Assembly (NCBI GenBank): GCA_012729755.1
Contig: JAAYCN010000097.1
Location: 1 to 34,995, forward strand
DNA: 34,995 bases
Direction of reading: 5' to 3'
Origin: Chloroflexota bacterium
GTDB taxonomy: Bacteria > Chloroflexota > Anaerolineae > Anaerolineales > Anaerolineaceae
The position numbers and the translations under genes were made by a program. The stretch's first letter is position 1, and the number at the start of each line of letters is the position of its first letter. The notes under the pieces are model-generated. The model was given only the letters and a program-made list of their open reading frames with translations. It ran no database searches and was not told the origin of the DNA. This document shows positions 9,426 through 18,208 of the stretch, one piece after another.

Positions 9426-10192
9426 TTCGCACCTCCATCACAGTGATTAATTCGCCCAATGAGGCGCTCAAACAGCACAGTGGCAACATGCTGTCGATAT
9501 TGCGCGCTCGCCCAAGTGTCCTCAACCTGAGCGAAGGCTTGCGCCACCTTTTCACGCCCATCAGCCCCCTCAGAAAGCTGCAAAACTTTGGTTAAGGCTG
9601 TCACGCCGCCTGTGGCTACGCGCAGCTTGCCGTCGGAATCGCGGGCGACAGCCAAAGCGACGATAGGTTTGTCCACTGGTGTGCGGGCAACTGATTCAAA
9701 CACAATACATTCAGGTTTGTTAAAGCTTAACTTACTCCAAAAACCTGGCCGGTCAACGTGTCGATTTTCGAGATAACGCTCCAGACTAATTACCTGACCG
9801 CCTGGCTGCCAGACCAGTTCCGCATCCATCGCGCGCAAAAGAGCCAGAACGCTTGATCGGCCATCAGCAACTTGAAGAAAATTGTACAGGCTGAGCGTGT
9901 TTCTGACATTTAAGCCAGCTTCTGCGGCAAAGGCATCTTTTACAGTCTCTCCATCCTCGAAGGCTGCCAGAAGGTCACTCAAAGTCGCGTTAGGGCCCAA
10001 AACGACCTGTGCCTCGCTGACCTCATGCTCAACTGACACATTTTGCAGGTCTAATAGAGTATCTGCTCCTTCAAGCGCGGATCGATCAAAAGCGCCACCG
10101 CAAACAATGGCAACCTTGCCTTCCATTTTATCCAAAGCCTTTATCGCTTCGGCCAAGTCTTCTGGTCTGATGTAACCTGTTTCATTCTTCAT
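9422..10192 (-). CDS. Degenerate FAD-binding (CoxM-like) subunit homologue
   Basis: About 256 residues related to the FAD subunit of molybdenum hydroxylases. The start is ATG at 10192, 9 nt after a strong GGAGGG, overlapping the thioesterase stop by 11 bp; the reading frame continues upstream but inside that gene. The C-terminus (DTWASAQYRQHVATVLFERL) is a clear CO-dehydrogenase flavoprotein C-terminal motif. The two FAD loops are altered: CGGAFDRS (31-38) stands where AGGTDL is usual, and VRNTLSLYNFLQVADGRS (96-113) where an IRN..GGN..ASP loop is usual. FAD binding may therefore be weak or lost, and the protein may act as a scaffold or partner for the 970-residue hydroxylase. In E. coli the analogous neighbour of xdhD and ssnA is ygfM. 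Confidence 0.75.
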   Translation of the reverse strand: MKNETGYIRPEDLAEAIKALDKMEGKVAIVCGGAFDRSALEGADTLLDLQNVSVEHEVSEAQVVLGPNATLSDLLAAFEDGETVKDAFAAEAGLNVRNTLSLYNFLQVADGRSSVLALLRAMDAELVWQPGGQVISLERYLENRHVDRPGFWSKLSFNKPECIVFESVARTPVDKPIVALAVARDSDGKLRVATGGVTALTKVLQLSEGADGREKVAQAFAQVEDTWASAQYRQHVATVLFERLIGRINHCDGGAK

Positions 10193-10646
10193 CTGGGTAT
10201 ACCCTCCAACCTTCCATGCCCTCAAGCATCTGAGCTTGCTGTTCCTGAGGAAGGTCAACAAACATGCCGCTCGATTCGGCTAACAAATTGCCATCCGGGT
10301 CAAACAACTCACCCTTGGCAGTAGCCACTTTTCCCCGACGTTTTAACAGTGTGCCGACAACCTTCAGAGGTTGTTCAATTGGCACAGGTCTTCGGTAGCG
10401 CACGGTTAACTCCATGGTAACCATGAATAAATCGGGGTCCGCATTTATTGCCCGGCCAGATGCCTCATCCAAAATAGCTGCCACCACACCGCCATGAGTG
10501 ACACCCGGATAACTCTGGTATTGTTCGGGAATTGTGACGTTCGAAAAACAACTTCCTTTGGCCTCGCGATAAAAGAACATTTTGAGGCCGAACGGGTTGT
10601 CGCGTCCACAAACAAAACACTCGCTTCCGGACGGTAATTTTTCCAT
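10182..10646 (-). CDS. PaaI-family hotdog thioesterase
   Basis: A 154-residue single hotdog-fold protein of the PaaI/YbgC-like acyl-CoA thioesterase group. Seen: an N-terminal CFVCGRDNPFGLKM segment (residues 10-23) typical of this subgroup, the active-site helix HGGVVAAILDEASG with Asp/Glu as the likely catalytic acid, and TVRYRRPVP leading to the central strand. The length fits. It starts with TAATG coupling (1 nt overlap) after the luciferase-like gene. The thioester substrate cannot be read; the mutase and epimerase in the same operon make a CoA ester plausible. The Cys pair near the N-terminus is conserved in many homologues without a known role. Confidence 0.8.
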   Translation of the reverse strand: MEKLPSGSECFVCGRDNPFGLKMFFYREAKGSCFSNVTIPEQYQSYPGVTHGGVVAAILDEASGRAINADPDLFMVTMELTVRYRRPVPIEQPLKVVGTLLKRRGKVATAKGELFDPDGNLLAESSGMFVDLPQEQQAQMLEGMEGWRVYPDEE

Positions 10647-11647
10647 TAAGCCGCCTCAGGCGCGAAAGTATCGATCAACAACTTCATATTGCCGCCGACC
10701 GGATAAAGAATCGGACAGGTGCAGCCATGATCAATATACTGCTGAACCTTAGCTCTGGCTTCAGCCGGAGTACCGCTGGCAGTAATGCGGTGGATCAGAT
10801 CCTCAGGAACCAGGTGTTTGGCAGCCATAATCTGCTCATGCGTAGCCGGCCAGCCCAGAATTGACTGGATCTTTTCAACGACATCCATTGAAACACCTGA
10901 TGCCTTGGCAATATGCGGCTGCTGCGCCAAATATTGTGTCAATAGCTCGCGCGTCGTATCAATGGCTTTGTCGTGATCTTCATCAACAGAACAGACAACA
11001 AGTTGAGGACGATCGAAATCTTCCAAGCTGCGTCCGGACTGCTTCAAACCAATCATCAACTGTTCAATTGCCTGGTCATTGTACTCAACCGGCACACAGT
11101 AATTCATGACAATGCCATCAGCGATACGCCCTGTCATCTGAATCATCTTGTCGCCAGTCGCGCCAATATAAATTGGCACGTTGCGTGGTTCGCGGCGTCC
11201 GTGCACGACGTCCAGCTCAATACCGTGAACGTTGACAAACTCACCTTCAAAAGTGACCCGCTCCATATTGAGCAGCTTCTTCATCACAGTGATTGTCTCT
11301 TCCATTGCCTGAAGCGGCTTGGTTCGATTGATGCCCACGTTTTTGGCTAACGGATCCCACCAGGCTCCAATACCGCAAATGATGCGGTTAGGCGCCAGGT
11401 CATCCATAGTCAGGAAAGTAGAAGCCAAGAGGCCGATATTGCGCGTCCAGTTATTGATTACACCTGAACCGATATGAATTCTCTCGGTGACTGCAGCGTA
11501 AGCAGCCATCGGCACGATCGCATCTCGCACCAGCCGGCTTTCAGCCTGCCAGATACCGTCAAAGCCCTTCCCTTCGGCATAACGGGCAATGTCCAGGCCA
11601 TCGCGCAGGTCGTGGGAGTCCTGAAGGTAAATCGCAACTCTTTTCAT
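10646..11647 (-). CDS. LLM-class F420-dependent oxidoreductase
   Basis: A 333-residue TIM-barrel protein of the luciferase-like monooxygenase superfamily, closest in style to F420-dependent dehydrogenases/reductases (Mer, FGD-like). Seen: an AIYLQDS N-terminal strand, [16 protein letters not shown], the [14 protein letters not shown] segment, an [14 protein letters not shown] loop and the [12 protein letters not shown] strand near the middle. Location supports F420 over FMN: the next gene is cofC (4 bp overlap), followed by cofD, cofE and an F420:NADP oxidoreductase. It probably transfers hydride between F420H2 and an unknown organic substrate. Methylene-tetrahydromethanopterin reductase activity is possible by similarity, but nothing else here makes that cofactor. 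Confidence 0.8.
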   Translation of the reverse strand: MKRVAIYLQDSHDLRDGLDIARYAEGKGFDGIWQAESRLVRDAIVPMAAYAAVTERIHIGSGVINNWTRNIGLLASTFLTMDDLAPNRIICGIGAWWDPLAKNVGINRTKPLQAMEETITVMKKLLNMERVTFEGEFVNVHGIELDVVHGRREPRNVPIYIGATGDKMIQMTGRIADGIVMNYCVPVEYNDQAIEQLMIGLKQSGRSLEDFDRPQLVVCSVDEDHDKAIDTTRELLTQYLAQQPHIAKASGVSMDVVEKIQSILGWPATHEQIMAAKHLVPEDLIHRITASGTPAEARAKVQQYIDHGCTCPILYPVGGNMKLLIDTFAPEAA

Positions 11648-12285
11648 GATGAGGATATCCTTTCAAATGGTTTATGTTTGATTTCACTTAAATCAGTCTG
11701 AGACTGAATAACTTCCCAATCCGGTTGTGTATCGAGGTCGCGTTGCAGACATTTATTCATCCAAACAGACACGCTCAGATCATCTTTCAATGCCAATTTG
11801 CAATGCTTTTGAAAGGAGCCAAAACCGAACGATGGCTCAAACCGTGCTTTGGCATTCAAGCAAATAGCATTGGTGCCCGCCTGATGGCAATCCGGCACAA
11901 TGACCATATCACTCTTTTGACCGAGCTTTACCAGATTTCTCAGGTCATCGGTTGTCATCAGCGGTAAATCCGTCGGCAATATGACCAACCCGTCACGCTC
12001 TTTAGCGTCCAGAAAGCTGATCGCCTGTTTGATGGCAGAGTTCAGACTGTGCGGAGACGCTTCGAGTAAGGTGCTCAGACCTTTTTGATCAGCCCATCGA
12101 AGCGCTCGTTTGCTCCTGCTCACGACAAGGACCTCGTCAAAAACCTGGCTCAAAACAACAATTTGTAAAGTGCGAAAAAACAACGTCACGTTGAGACGAT
12201 ATAAAACTTTCGGGTCAAAAACCTGGCTGAGTCTGGATTTCCCTTTACTAAAAGGTTTTACCGGAATAACTGCCCGTAAACTCAT
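11644..12285 (-). CDS. cofC: 2-phospho-L-lactate (or PEP) guanylyltransferase CofC
   Basis: A 213-residue CofC/FbiD nucleotidyltransferase of F420 synthesis. It activates a three-carbon phosphoacid with GTP, releasing PPi, to give the donor used by CofD. Seen: the family N-terminus [17 protein letters not shown] (4-20) with its nucleotide-binding Lys/Arg, ILPTDLPLM with the metal-binding Asp, [16 protein letters not shown], and a FGFGSFQKH motif characteristic of CofC. Its ATG overlaps the cofD stop by 1 nt. Characterised bacterial enzymes use phosphoenolpyruvate (FbiD) and archaeal ones 2-phospholactate; the sequence alone does not decide which applies. Confidence 0.9.
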   Translation of the reverse strand: MSLRAVIPVKPFSKGKSRLSQVFDPKVLYRLNVTLFFRTLQIVVLSQVFDEVLVVSRSKRALRWADQKGLSTLLEASPHSLNSAIKQAISFLDAKERDGLVILPTDLPLMTTDDLRNLVKLGQKSDMVIVPDCHQAGTNAICLNAKARFEPSFGFGSFQKHCKLALKDDLSVSVWMNKCLQRDLDTQPDWEVIQSQTDLSEIKHKPFERISSS

Positions 12286-13247
12286 CAGTTATTCTCATTG
12301 AACAATTTTAAACCCAGACATAAAACATCGACCGCAAGGTTATTCTTCTCGTGCGTTTCTTTCATAATCGTGTTCGTCTTGAAGAGGATTATACCTTTTG
12401 ATGAAGTTATTGTCAGGTTTTCGTCTTCCTGGTTGTCATAGACGAAACCATCAACCAACTCTCCATAATGCGCCAATACGTTTGAGGCGCTGGCTTCGAT
12501 ACCAAGCTCCGCAAACATCTTCGCAGCTGGCCCTTTAAGCGCCGCGCCGTTAATGATCGGCGAGACAGCAATAATTATTTTTGAACTGACCTGCTCTCTC
12601 ACACCAGGCACATTCAAAATTGGCGCAATGCTGACCCAGGGGTTAGACGGACAGATCACGATCAAATCAGCATTTCTCAAGGCCTCAGCCACTTCAGTGG
12701 TCATTGAGAGGTTCGAAGCTTCGGGCAGAATGATTTCGTCAATTAATGGCTCAAAGCGTTCTCCCACAAAATATTCTTGAAACCCCAACACCCTGCCATC
12801 TTTAAGTCTGATCAGCGTCGGCGCTACTTGATCGCACATCGGAAGAACAGCGGTTGAAACCTCCAGCTTCCGACAAATAGCCTTCGTCACCAGAGTTAGA
12901 CGATTGCCTTCGGCCAACAGCCTGGTTCTCTCAAGATGCAAAGCAAGATCTCGGTCGCCAAGCGCGAACCAGCTTGGCGCCTCAAGTTGTCTCAGCTGAT
13001 CAAGCACGTGCCAGGTCTCGTCTTTGACCCCCCAGCCATGTAGCGCGTCAGCAACCCCTGCCAACGAATAACAAACTGTGTCAAGATCAGGGCAAATTCT
13101 CAGCCCGAAATGCTCAAAATCATCACCAGTGTTGACAATAGCGGTAAGCTGACCTTCGGGCAGCACATTCCGCAGCCCAACGATGAGCTTCGCGCCGCCC
13201 ACACCACCTGCCAGCGCAGCCACTTTCAATTCGTCGATTTTTTTCAT
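12285..13247 (-). CDS. cofD: 2-phospho-L-lactate transferase CofD (FbiA)
   Basis: A 320-residue CofD-family enzyme that joins the phospholactyl (or phosphoenolpyruvyl) moiety to FO, forming F420-0 or its dehydro form. Seen: the glycine-rich start AALAGGVGGAKLIVGLR, the NTGDDFEHFGLRICPDLDT motif (FO and metal binding), GDRDLALHLERTRLL, LVTKAICRKL, and the distal CPSNPWVSIAPIL and SPIINGAALKGPAAKM motifs. The length is that of the family (about 310-330). It is followed by cofC and preceded by cofE (2 bp gap). The FO synthase (CofG/CofH) is not in this window. Confidence 0.93.
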   Translation of the reverse strand: MKKIDELKVAALAGGVGGAKLIVGLRNVLPEGQLTAIVNTGDDFEHFGLRICPDLDTVCYSLAGVADALHGWGVKDETWHVLDQLRQLEAPSWFALGDRDLALHLERTRLLAEGNRLTLVTKAICRKLEVSTAVLPMCDQVAPTLIRLKDGRVLGFQEYFVGERFEPLIDEIILPEASNLSMTTEVAEALRNADLIVICPSNPWVSIAPILNVPGVREQVSSKIIIAVSPIINGAALKGPAAKMFAELGIEASASNVLAHYGELVDGFVYDNQEDENLTITSSKGIILFKTNTIMKETHEKNNLAVDVLCLGLKLFNENN

Positions 13248-13249
13248 GC

Positions 13250-14029
13250 TTATCTGAACATATCAAATTGTTTGCTGCGTACCAGCTCGCTCGAGTGACT
13301 CTCGCGCAAAGCATAAGGGAATCCCCTGACCAACACCACAGGCGTTCCCTCCGCGGCTTGCCCCATCATCAGCGATGCGGCAGCTCCCAATTCGTCCGCC
13401 GCAGCGATCACCGTAGCGCGCAGGGTGTAGTCATACATGTCCTTCTCGCCTCGTTTATCAACCAAAGCTGGCATTCCCGAAAGACCAATGCATACGCCAA
13501 CAGTGCCATTCCGCCAGGCACGGCCGTGCGAATCGATGATCATCACCCCAAGCTGCTTGCCGCTCAGTCTTTCCAACCCTTCCCGGATGATTCGCGCGGA
13601 CCGATCGGCGTCCTCAGGCAAAAGCAACACCCAATCGACCGGATCACCCCAGTCGCCCATCACATTAGAATGATCAATACCGGCGTTCGCGCATACGAAC
13701 CCAGATTTGTGTTCGACGATTATTGTTCCAGGCCGCATCCGCAAAACTTCATTACTCTCCCGCAGGATGAGCTCGATAAGTTCTGGTCGTTTTTCGACAT
13801 AATTGGCAATGCGAAGCGCTTCAGGGCTTGGCGTCACTGTGGTCAGATTCACCATGCGGCCCTCAGCCTTTGACACGATCTTCTGTGCCAGCACGAAAAT
13901 ATCACCGTCTTCCAGCATATTCCCGCTGGACTGCACAGCATCATAAATAAGCTTTGCCAGATCGTCCTTGTCTTTGACTTGTGGCAGACCTGACAAGGTG
14001 GTCAAACTTAGCTGGCGGACTTTGCTCAT
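13250..14029 (-). CDS. cofE: F420-0:L-glutamate ligase CofE
   Basis: A 259-residue CofE (FbiB N-domain type) ligase that adds gamma-linked glutamates to F420-0 using GTP. Seen: GDIFVLAQKIVSKAEGR (the family's AxKxVSxxEGR signature), HKSGFVCANAGIDHSNV, and DSHGRAWRNGTVGVCIGLSG, the D(S/T)xGRxWRxGxxxVAIG nucleotide/metal motif, then the ADELGAAASLMMGQ helix. It is the single-domain form; there is no C-terminal FMN-dependent dehydro-F420 reductase domain like that of actinobacterial FbiB. If CofC uses PEP, that reduction must come from another protein. The gene overlaps the F420:NADP oxidoreductase gene by 4 bp. Confidence 0.93.
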   Translation of the reverse strand: MSKVRQLSLTTLSGLPQVKDKDDLAKLIYDAVQSSGNMLEDGDIFVLAQKIVSKAEGRMVNLTTVTPSPEALRIANYVEKRPELIELILRESNEVLRMRPGTIIVEHKSGFVCANAGIDHSNVMGDWGDPVDWVLLLPEDADRSARIIREGLERLSGKQLGVMIIDSHGRAWRNGTVGVCIGLSGMPALVDKRGEKDMYDYTLRATVIAAADELGAAASLMMGQAAEGTPVVLVRGFPYALRESHSSELVRSKQFDMFR

Positions 14030-14682
14030 TCGATGCCTGTCAGGCGAATTCCGGCCGAAGGTACTTTATATTTAATGTTCAACCCAATTAAAATGGATGT
14101 TAAGCCTTCAACTACAACCGAATTCTCAGCAACACCGGCGTCCCATCCCTTCAAGCCGATATCCTTTACCAGACCGAGGACGATCTCACGCGCCTCTTTT
14201 GTATCGCCACAAACCAATACATCACAGTCAATCTCTTCACCAGACAGTAACCGTTCATACGAAATCGTCTGAAACGCGTCTACTACCCGGGTTTCATCTC
14301 CGAGGATGCTCTTAGCCTGCAATAAGGCGCTGCCCTCAGACGGCATCTGAACCTTGGTAACCTTAGGAGGAACCAGCGGCACGACCACATCAATTAAGAT
14401 CTTTCCTGCCAATTGAGGTTTGAGAGATGCCAGCGTCGCCGCGTGTGCGGCGAATGGAACGGTTAAAACCGCGATTTCACAATTTGCGACCGCGTCGGCA
14501 TTCACCACGCCGGTTACATCCCCCTGGCCTGCCAACATTTCGTTTAGTTCTGCAACAGCGGCTTCCGCTTTCTCCTGAGTGCGGGAACCAATCAAAATTT
14601 TGTGCCCAGCCAGCGCCCAGCGATAGCCCAGGCCTTTCCCCTCACGGCCGGTGCCGCCAATAATACCGATTGTATAAGCCAT
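14026..14682 (-). CDS. npdG: F420H2:NADP+ oxidoreductase (NADPH-dependent F420 reductase)
   Basis: A 218-residue Fno/NpdG protein that exchanges hydride between F420 and NADP(H), linking the F420 pool to central metabolism. Seen: the N-terminal Rossmann motif GIIGGTGREGKGLGYRWALAG (residues 6-26), followed by IGSRTQEKAEAA, whose SRxxEKA segment fits 2'-phosphate recognition of NADP. Also present are a LTVPFAAHAATL strand-turn and the distal VSY-like FQTISYERL near the F420 site. The length is typical. It heads the F420 cluster, overlapping cofE by 4 bp, and follows ssnA by 9 bp. Confidence 0.9.
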   Translation of the reverse strand: MAYTIGIIGGTGREGKGLGYRWALAGHKILIGSRTQEKAEAAVAELNEMLAGQGDVTGVVNADAVANCEIAVLTVPFAAHAATLASLKPQLAGKILIDVVVPLVPPKVTKVQMPSEGSALLQAKSILGDETRVVDAFQTISYERLLSGEEIDCDVLVCGDTKEAREIVLGLVKDIGLKGWDAGVAENSVVVEGLTSILIGLNIKYKVPSAGIRLTGIE

Positions 14683-14691
14683 TTTTCTCCT

Positions 14692-16029
14692 TTAATTAAC
14701 TCCCGTCCAGGTTTTTGCCGCGATCTCACGAGCTTTCGCCGCGATCTCAACCTCATCCAGAGTCAATAATCTTCGATCTTTCATCAACACTTTACCAGCC
14801 ACGATCGTCGTGGTGACCATTCCGTCCCTGAAACCAAACAGGATATGCCATGGCAAGTTGCCAGCAGTCATCGGTGTGATTGGGTGGTAGGCAACAAAGA
14901 TCAGGTCAGCTGCCGCGTCTTTTTCTATCACTCCTATACGCAACCCTTGATAAGTTTCCGTAGCTAACCTTGAATTGTTCGTAATAGCCATCTTCACGAT
15001 GTCATATCCGCCCATCATGCGCGGGTCGAGATATTTATCTTTTTGAATCAAATAAGCAGCGTTCCAATCCTGCCACATTGCGTTTGAGAACCCATCATTG
15101 CCCAAACCAACTTTAACGCCGCGTTTTAACATTTCAGGGATTGGCGCCACACCAACGCCGTTGTTCATATTAGATCGTGGTTGGTGAGTCAACCAGGTCT
15201 GGCTTTGTGCGAGCAGATCGATTTCCGCCTCGTCAGCGTTTACGCCATGAGCCAGAATCGTCTTCGGTCCTAACACTCCGCGGTCAGCAAACCGCTGGAT
15301 CACCCTCACACCATATTTTTTCAGCGAATCCTCTTCATCAACAATCCCCTCACTTGCGTGTGAATGAAAACCCGCACGGCCGTCATTTTCTTCCAGACAA
15401 GCCTCAAGCGTTGCGTCCGACACAGTCAGACTGGCGTGCAAACCGAAATGCGCCCTGACCAACGGGTCAGCGTTTCCGGCAAGAACCCTGCTGATGAAAC
15501 GGCCATTTTCCTTAACCCCCGCGATCGCGCGCTCATTCCCATCACGATCGGTTACTTCATAACAGATTGATGCCCTCAAACCGCTCTCAACAACAGCATC
15601 ATGCTCGATATCCAATGAGCCATCAATGCAATTTGGTGAGGCGTGATGATCAAAAAGCGTTGTCGTGCCGTAGCGAATGGCGTCTGCCAGGCAAACCAGC
15701 GCGGAATAACGCACACCCTCTTCATCAAGGGCTTTGTCCAGTTTCCACCATAATTGAGCTAAAATCTGCGAAAAATTGGCTGGCGGCTCACCCGGGATAG
15801 CCATACCACGCGAGAAAGCGCCATAGAAATGAGTATGCGCGCAAATATTACCGGGCATGACCATCTGTCCGCCCGCATCAAGGATTTCCTCATCTGGGTA
15901 TGCTGCCTGCAAGCTTCCAGCCGGTGAAATAGCGGCGATTTTGCCGTCCTGAATAAGCAGGTCCTGCCCTTCAAGGATCTCATTCGGCTCACCCCAGGTT
16001 ACGATTATTCCATTCGTAATAATCATCAT
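14692..16029 (-). CDS. ssnA: SsnA-type amidohydrolase (putative aminohydrolase)
   Basis: 445 residues of the amidohydrolase superfamily (cytosine-deaminase-like), closest to SsnA as I remember the E. coli protein. Seen: metal ligands in CAHTHFYGAFSRGM (H65, H67), DHHASPNCIDGSL, HFGLHASLTV, FHSHASE, ILAHGVN and LGNDGFSN (Asp ligand). SsnA-like landmarks include LWWKLDKALDEE and RSNMNN. In E. coli ssnA lies with xdhD, ygfM, ygfK and mocA; here the corresponding hydroxylase, FAD-like protein and mocA are all in the operon, while ygfK is absent. The likely chemistry is deamination of an aminopurine or similar ring; the substrate is not established. Two adjacent ATGs (16029, 16026) follow AGGAG; 16026 has the better spacing (5 nt). 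Confidence 0.82.
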   Translation of the reverse strand: MMIITNGIIVTWGEPNEILEGQDLLIQDGKIAAISPAGSLQAAYPDEEILDAGGQMVMPGNICAHTHFYGAFSRGMAIPGEPPANFSQILAQLWWKLDKALDEEGVRYSALVCLADAIRYGTTTLFDHHASPNCIDGSLDIEHDAVVESGLRASICYEVTDRDGNERAIAGVKENGRFISRVLAGNADPLVRAHFGLHASLTVSDATLEACLEENDGRAGFHSHASEGIVDEEDSLKKYGVRVIQRFADRGVLGPKTILAHGVNADEAEIDLLAQSQTWLTHQPRSNMNNGVGVAPIPEMLKRGVKVGLGNDGFSNAMWQDWNAAYLIQKDKYLDPRMMGGYDIVKMAITNNSRLATETYQGLRIGVIEKDAAADLIFVAYHPITPMTAGNLPWHILFGFRDGMVTTTIVAGKVLMKDRRLLTLDEVEIAAKAREIAAKTWTGVN

Positions 16030-16080
16030 CGCTCCTTATCCATTCTTTTGTTCGGAAAACCAAATAACACCCAATAAACA

Positions 16081-16485
16081 TCAAATTAGCTGATAGAGTT
16101 CAACCAATACTCCATTCGTTGATTTAGGATGAACGAAAGCCATCTTTCGGCCAGGCAGCTCGAGCGCGGTCTCGTTGATTAATCTCACGCCTTTTTCTTT
16201 CAGTCTCTCGAGCATGCCGTCAATGTCATCCACTTCGACACAAAGATGGTGCATGCCCTCGCCGCGTTTTTCAAGATAAGCTGCCATTCCAGAATCATCG
16301 GAGGTTGGCTGAACCAATTCGATTTCACTCTCACCAACCGGGATAAACGCGACTTTCGACTTCTGTGAAGGGACGTCCTCAATATGATGCAATTCCAACC
16401 CTAATTCTTCCTGCCAAAACCTTAAAGCCTGGTCAATATCTTTGACCACGATGGCAACATGATTAATTTTCTTTATTTCAGCCAT
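16081..16485 (-). CDS. mce: Methylmalonyl-CoA epimerase
   Basis: A 134-residue vicinal-oxygen-chelate protein that interconverts (R)- and (S)-methylmalonyl-CoA. Seen: the paired VOC modules with metal ligands in INHVAIVV (His9), ESEIELVQP, GMHHLCVEVDDI and GVLVELYQ (Glu), plus the LELPGRKMAFVHPKSTNG segment typical of bacterial epimerases. The length matches (about 130-150). It lies 9 bp after the methylmalonyl-CoA mutase gene, which supports the assignment over other VOC enzymes. A 51-bp gap separates it from ssnA, the largest gap in this operon. Together with the mutase it connects propionyl/methylmalonyl-CoA and succinyl-CoA. Confidence 0.9.
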   Translation of the reverse strand: MAEIKKINHVAIVVKDIDQALRFWQEELGLELHHIEDVPSQKSKVAFIPVGESEIELVQPTSDDSGMAAYLEKRGEGMHHLCVEVDDIDGMLERLKEKGVRLINETALELPGRKMAFVHPKSTNGVLVELYQLI

Positions 16486-16494
16486 TTTTCCTCG

Positions 16495-18144
16495 TCATAA
16501 GAAATTTGGTGCGCGGTATTCGCCCCACACCTTGCGTAATTGATTGCAACACTCACCAAGCGTCGCCTTATTCTCAACACACTCGATCAGAACAGGCATG
16601 ATGTTCGCGTCACCACGCGCCGTCTCAGCCAGCCTTCCCAACAGCTCGTTCACTTTTTGGTTATTGCGATTAGCGCGCAACGCCGCGAGTTTTTCATGCT
16701 GTCGTGTTTCGATAGCGGGGTCGATCTTAAGCGATTCCAGCACGATCTCTTCTTTCACCTGGAATTTATTCACGCCAACCACCACATCTTCACCTGCTTC
16801 AAGGTTTAATTGACTCTTAAACGCCGAATCTTGGATCTCATTCTGCATATAACCGGTTTCAATTGCTTTCAAAGCGCCGCCCAAAGCATCTATTTTCTCG
16901 ATATACTCTGCCGCCTTCCGCTCGATCTCATCAGTCAGATGTTCAACCAGATAAGAACCAGCTAATGGATCAATTGTATCGGCGACACCGGATTCATAGG
17001 CGATAATTTGTTGTGTGCGAAGGGCAACTTGAACGCTCTTTTGGGTCGGAAGCCAAAGCGCCTCATCCATGCTGTTAGTGTGCAGCGACTGCGTGCCACC
17101 CATAACAGCGGCCAGCGCCTGCAGGGTAACCCTGATGACATTATTTTCAGGCTGCTGAGCGGTAAGCGTCGAACCAGCTGTCTGTGTATGGAAGCGCAGC
17201 TTTTGTGATACGGACTCTTTGGCGCCAAAGCGTTCCTTCATAATGCGCGCGTAGAGTCTCCTGGCCGCTCTAAACTTGGCCACTTCCTCTAAAAAGTTGT
17301 TGTGCGCGTTGAAGAAGAAAGACAGCTGCGACGCAAAATCGTCAACATTCAGCCCGGCTTTTATAGCCGCTTCAATATACGCAATGGCATTCGCCAGAGT
17401 GAAAGCTACTTCCTGTACGGCGCTCGACCCCGCCTCGCGAATATGGTAGCCTGAGATGCTGATCGTGTTCCACAAAGGCACTTCGCTCTTGCAGTAACTA
17501 AAAATATCAGTGATCAGGCGCATGCTCGGCGCGGGTGGATAAATATAGGTGCCTCTGGCGACATACTCTTTTAAAATATCATTCTGGATGGTCCCGCGCA
17601 GCAACTTTGGGTCAACCCCCTGCCGCTTGGCAACCGCAATATACAACGCCAAAAGCACAGCCGCAGGAGCATTAATCGTCATGCTGGTGGACACTTTATC
17701 AAGAGGGATCTGGCTGAAAAGCGTTTCCATATCCTCAATGGAGCTGATCGAAACGCCCACCTTACCCACCTCTCCAACAGCGATCGGATCATCAGCGTCA
17801 TATCCGATCTGCGTCGGCAGGTCAAACGCTACAGAAAGGCCTGTCTGTCCCTGCTCGAGCAAGAAACGATACCTCTTATTTGATTCCTCAGCACTTGAAA
17901 AGCCCGCGTATTGACGCATTGTCCAAAGGCGCCCGCGATACATGGTTGGTTGAACACCGCGAGTGAAAGGATATTCCCCGGGAAATCCTAAATCATCCTT
18001 ATAACAATCATCCGGCTCAATAACCGGAGGAAACTCAATGTCGGAGGAGGTCTTAAATTTTTGTTTTCTCTCTGGATACTTCTGGGTTACTGGTTTATAA
18101 ACTTTTTCGTGCCACTGGTTATATCGGTCGATTAACTTTGTCAT
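16495..18144 (-). CDS. mcmA: Methylmalonyl-CoA mutase, catalytic (large) subunit without B12 domain
   Basis: A 549-residue TIM-barrel subunit of an adenosylcobalamin-dependent acyl-CoA mutase, converting (R)-methylmalonyl-CoA to succinyl-CoA. Seen: [15 protein letters not shown] (58-72), RQYAGFSS (77-84), [17 protein letters not shown] (104-120), [20 protein letters not shown] (184-203), [11 protein letters not shown] and [14 protein letters not shown]79 and R197 align with the substrate-selecting Tyr and Arg of methylmalonyl-CoA mutase, whereas isobutyryl-CoA mutases carry Phe and Gln. The protein stops after the barrel, so the ~130-residue B12-binding subunit must be encoded elsewhere, as in archaeal-type split enzymes. 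It is the first gene of the operon, with AGAAGGA 5 nt before ATG. Confidence 0.92.
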   Translation of the reverse strand: MTKLIDRYNQWHEKVYKPVTQKYPERKQKFKTSSDIEFPPVIEPDDCYKDDLGFPGEYPFTRGVQPTMYRGRLWTMRQYAGFSSAEESNKRYRFLLEQGQTGLSVAFDLPTQIGYDADDPIAVGEVGKVGVSISSIEDMETLFSQIPLDKVSTSMTINAPAAVLLALYIAVAKRQGVDPKLLRGTIQNDILKEYVARGTYIYPPAPSMRLITDIFSYCKSEVPLWNTISISGYHIREAGSSAVQEVAFTLANAIAYIEAAIKAGLNVDDFASQLSFFFNAHNNFLEEVAKFRAARRLYARIMKERFGAKESVSQKLRFHTQTAGSTLTAQQPENNVIRVTLQALAAVMGGTQSLHTNSMDEALWLPTQKSVQVALRTQQIIAYESGVADTIDPLAGSYLVEHLTDEIERKAAEYIEKIDALGGALKAIETGYMQNEIQDSAFKSQLNLEAGEDVVVGVNKFQVKEEIVLESLKIDPAIETRQHEKLAALRANRNNQKVNELLGRLAETARGDANIMPVLIECVENKATLGECCNQLRKVWGEYRAPNFL

Positions 18145-18180
18145 TGCATTCCTTCTACAAGGTGATTGATGAACCTCTTA

Positions 18181-18186
18181 AGTATA
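18181..18186 (-). promoter_or_regulatory. Candidate -10 element for the minus-strand mcmA operon
   Basis: On the minus strand this reads TATACT, 37 nt before the mcmA ATG. The -35 position 17 nt upstream (GAAGAA-like) is poor, so this is only a plausible start for the 16-gene operon. No other good -10 is visible in the 207-bp divergent gap on that strand. Confidence 0.35.
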
Positions 18187-18208
18187 CCTGATACGCCCAT
18201 TATTCTTC

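Noticed and set aside
16495-18144. Isobutyryl-CoA or hydroxyisobutyryl-CoA mutase instead of methylmalonyl-CoA mutase.
   Set aside because: The substrate-selecting Tyr (Y79) and Arg (R197) match methylmalonyl-CoA mutase, and the epimerase is adjacent.
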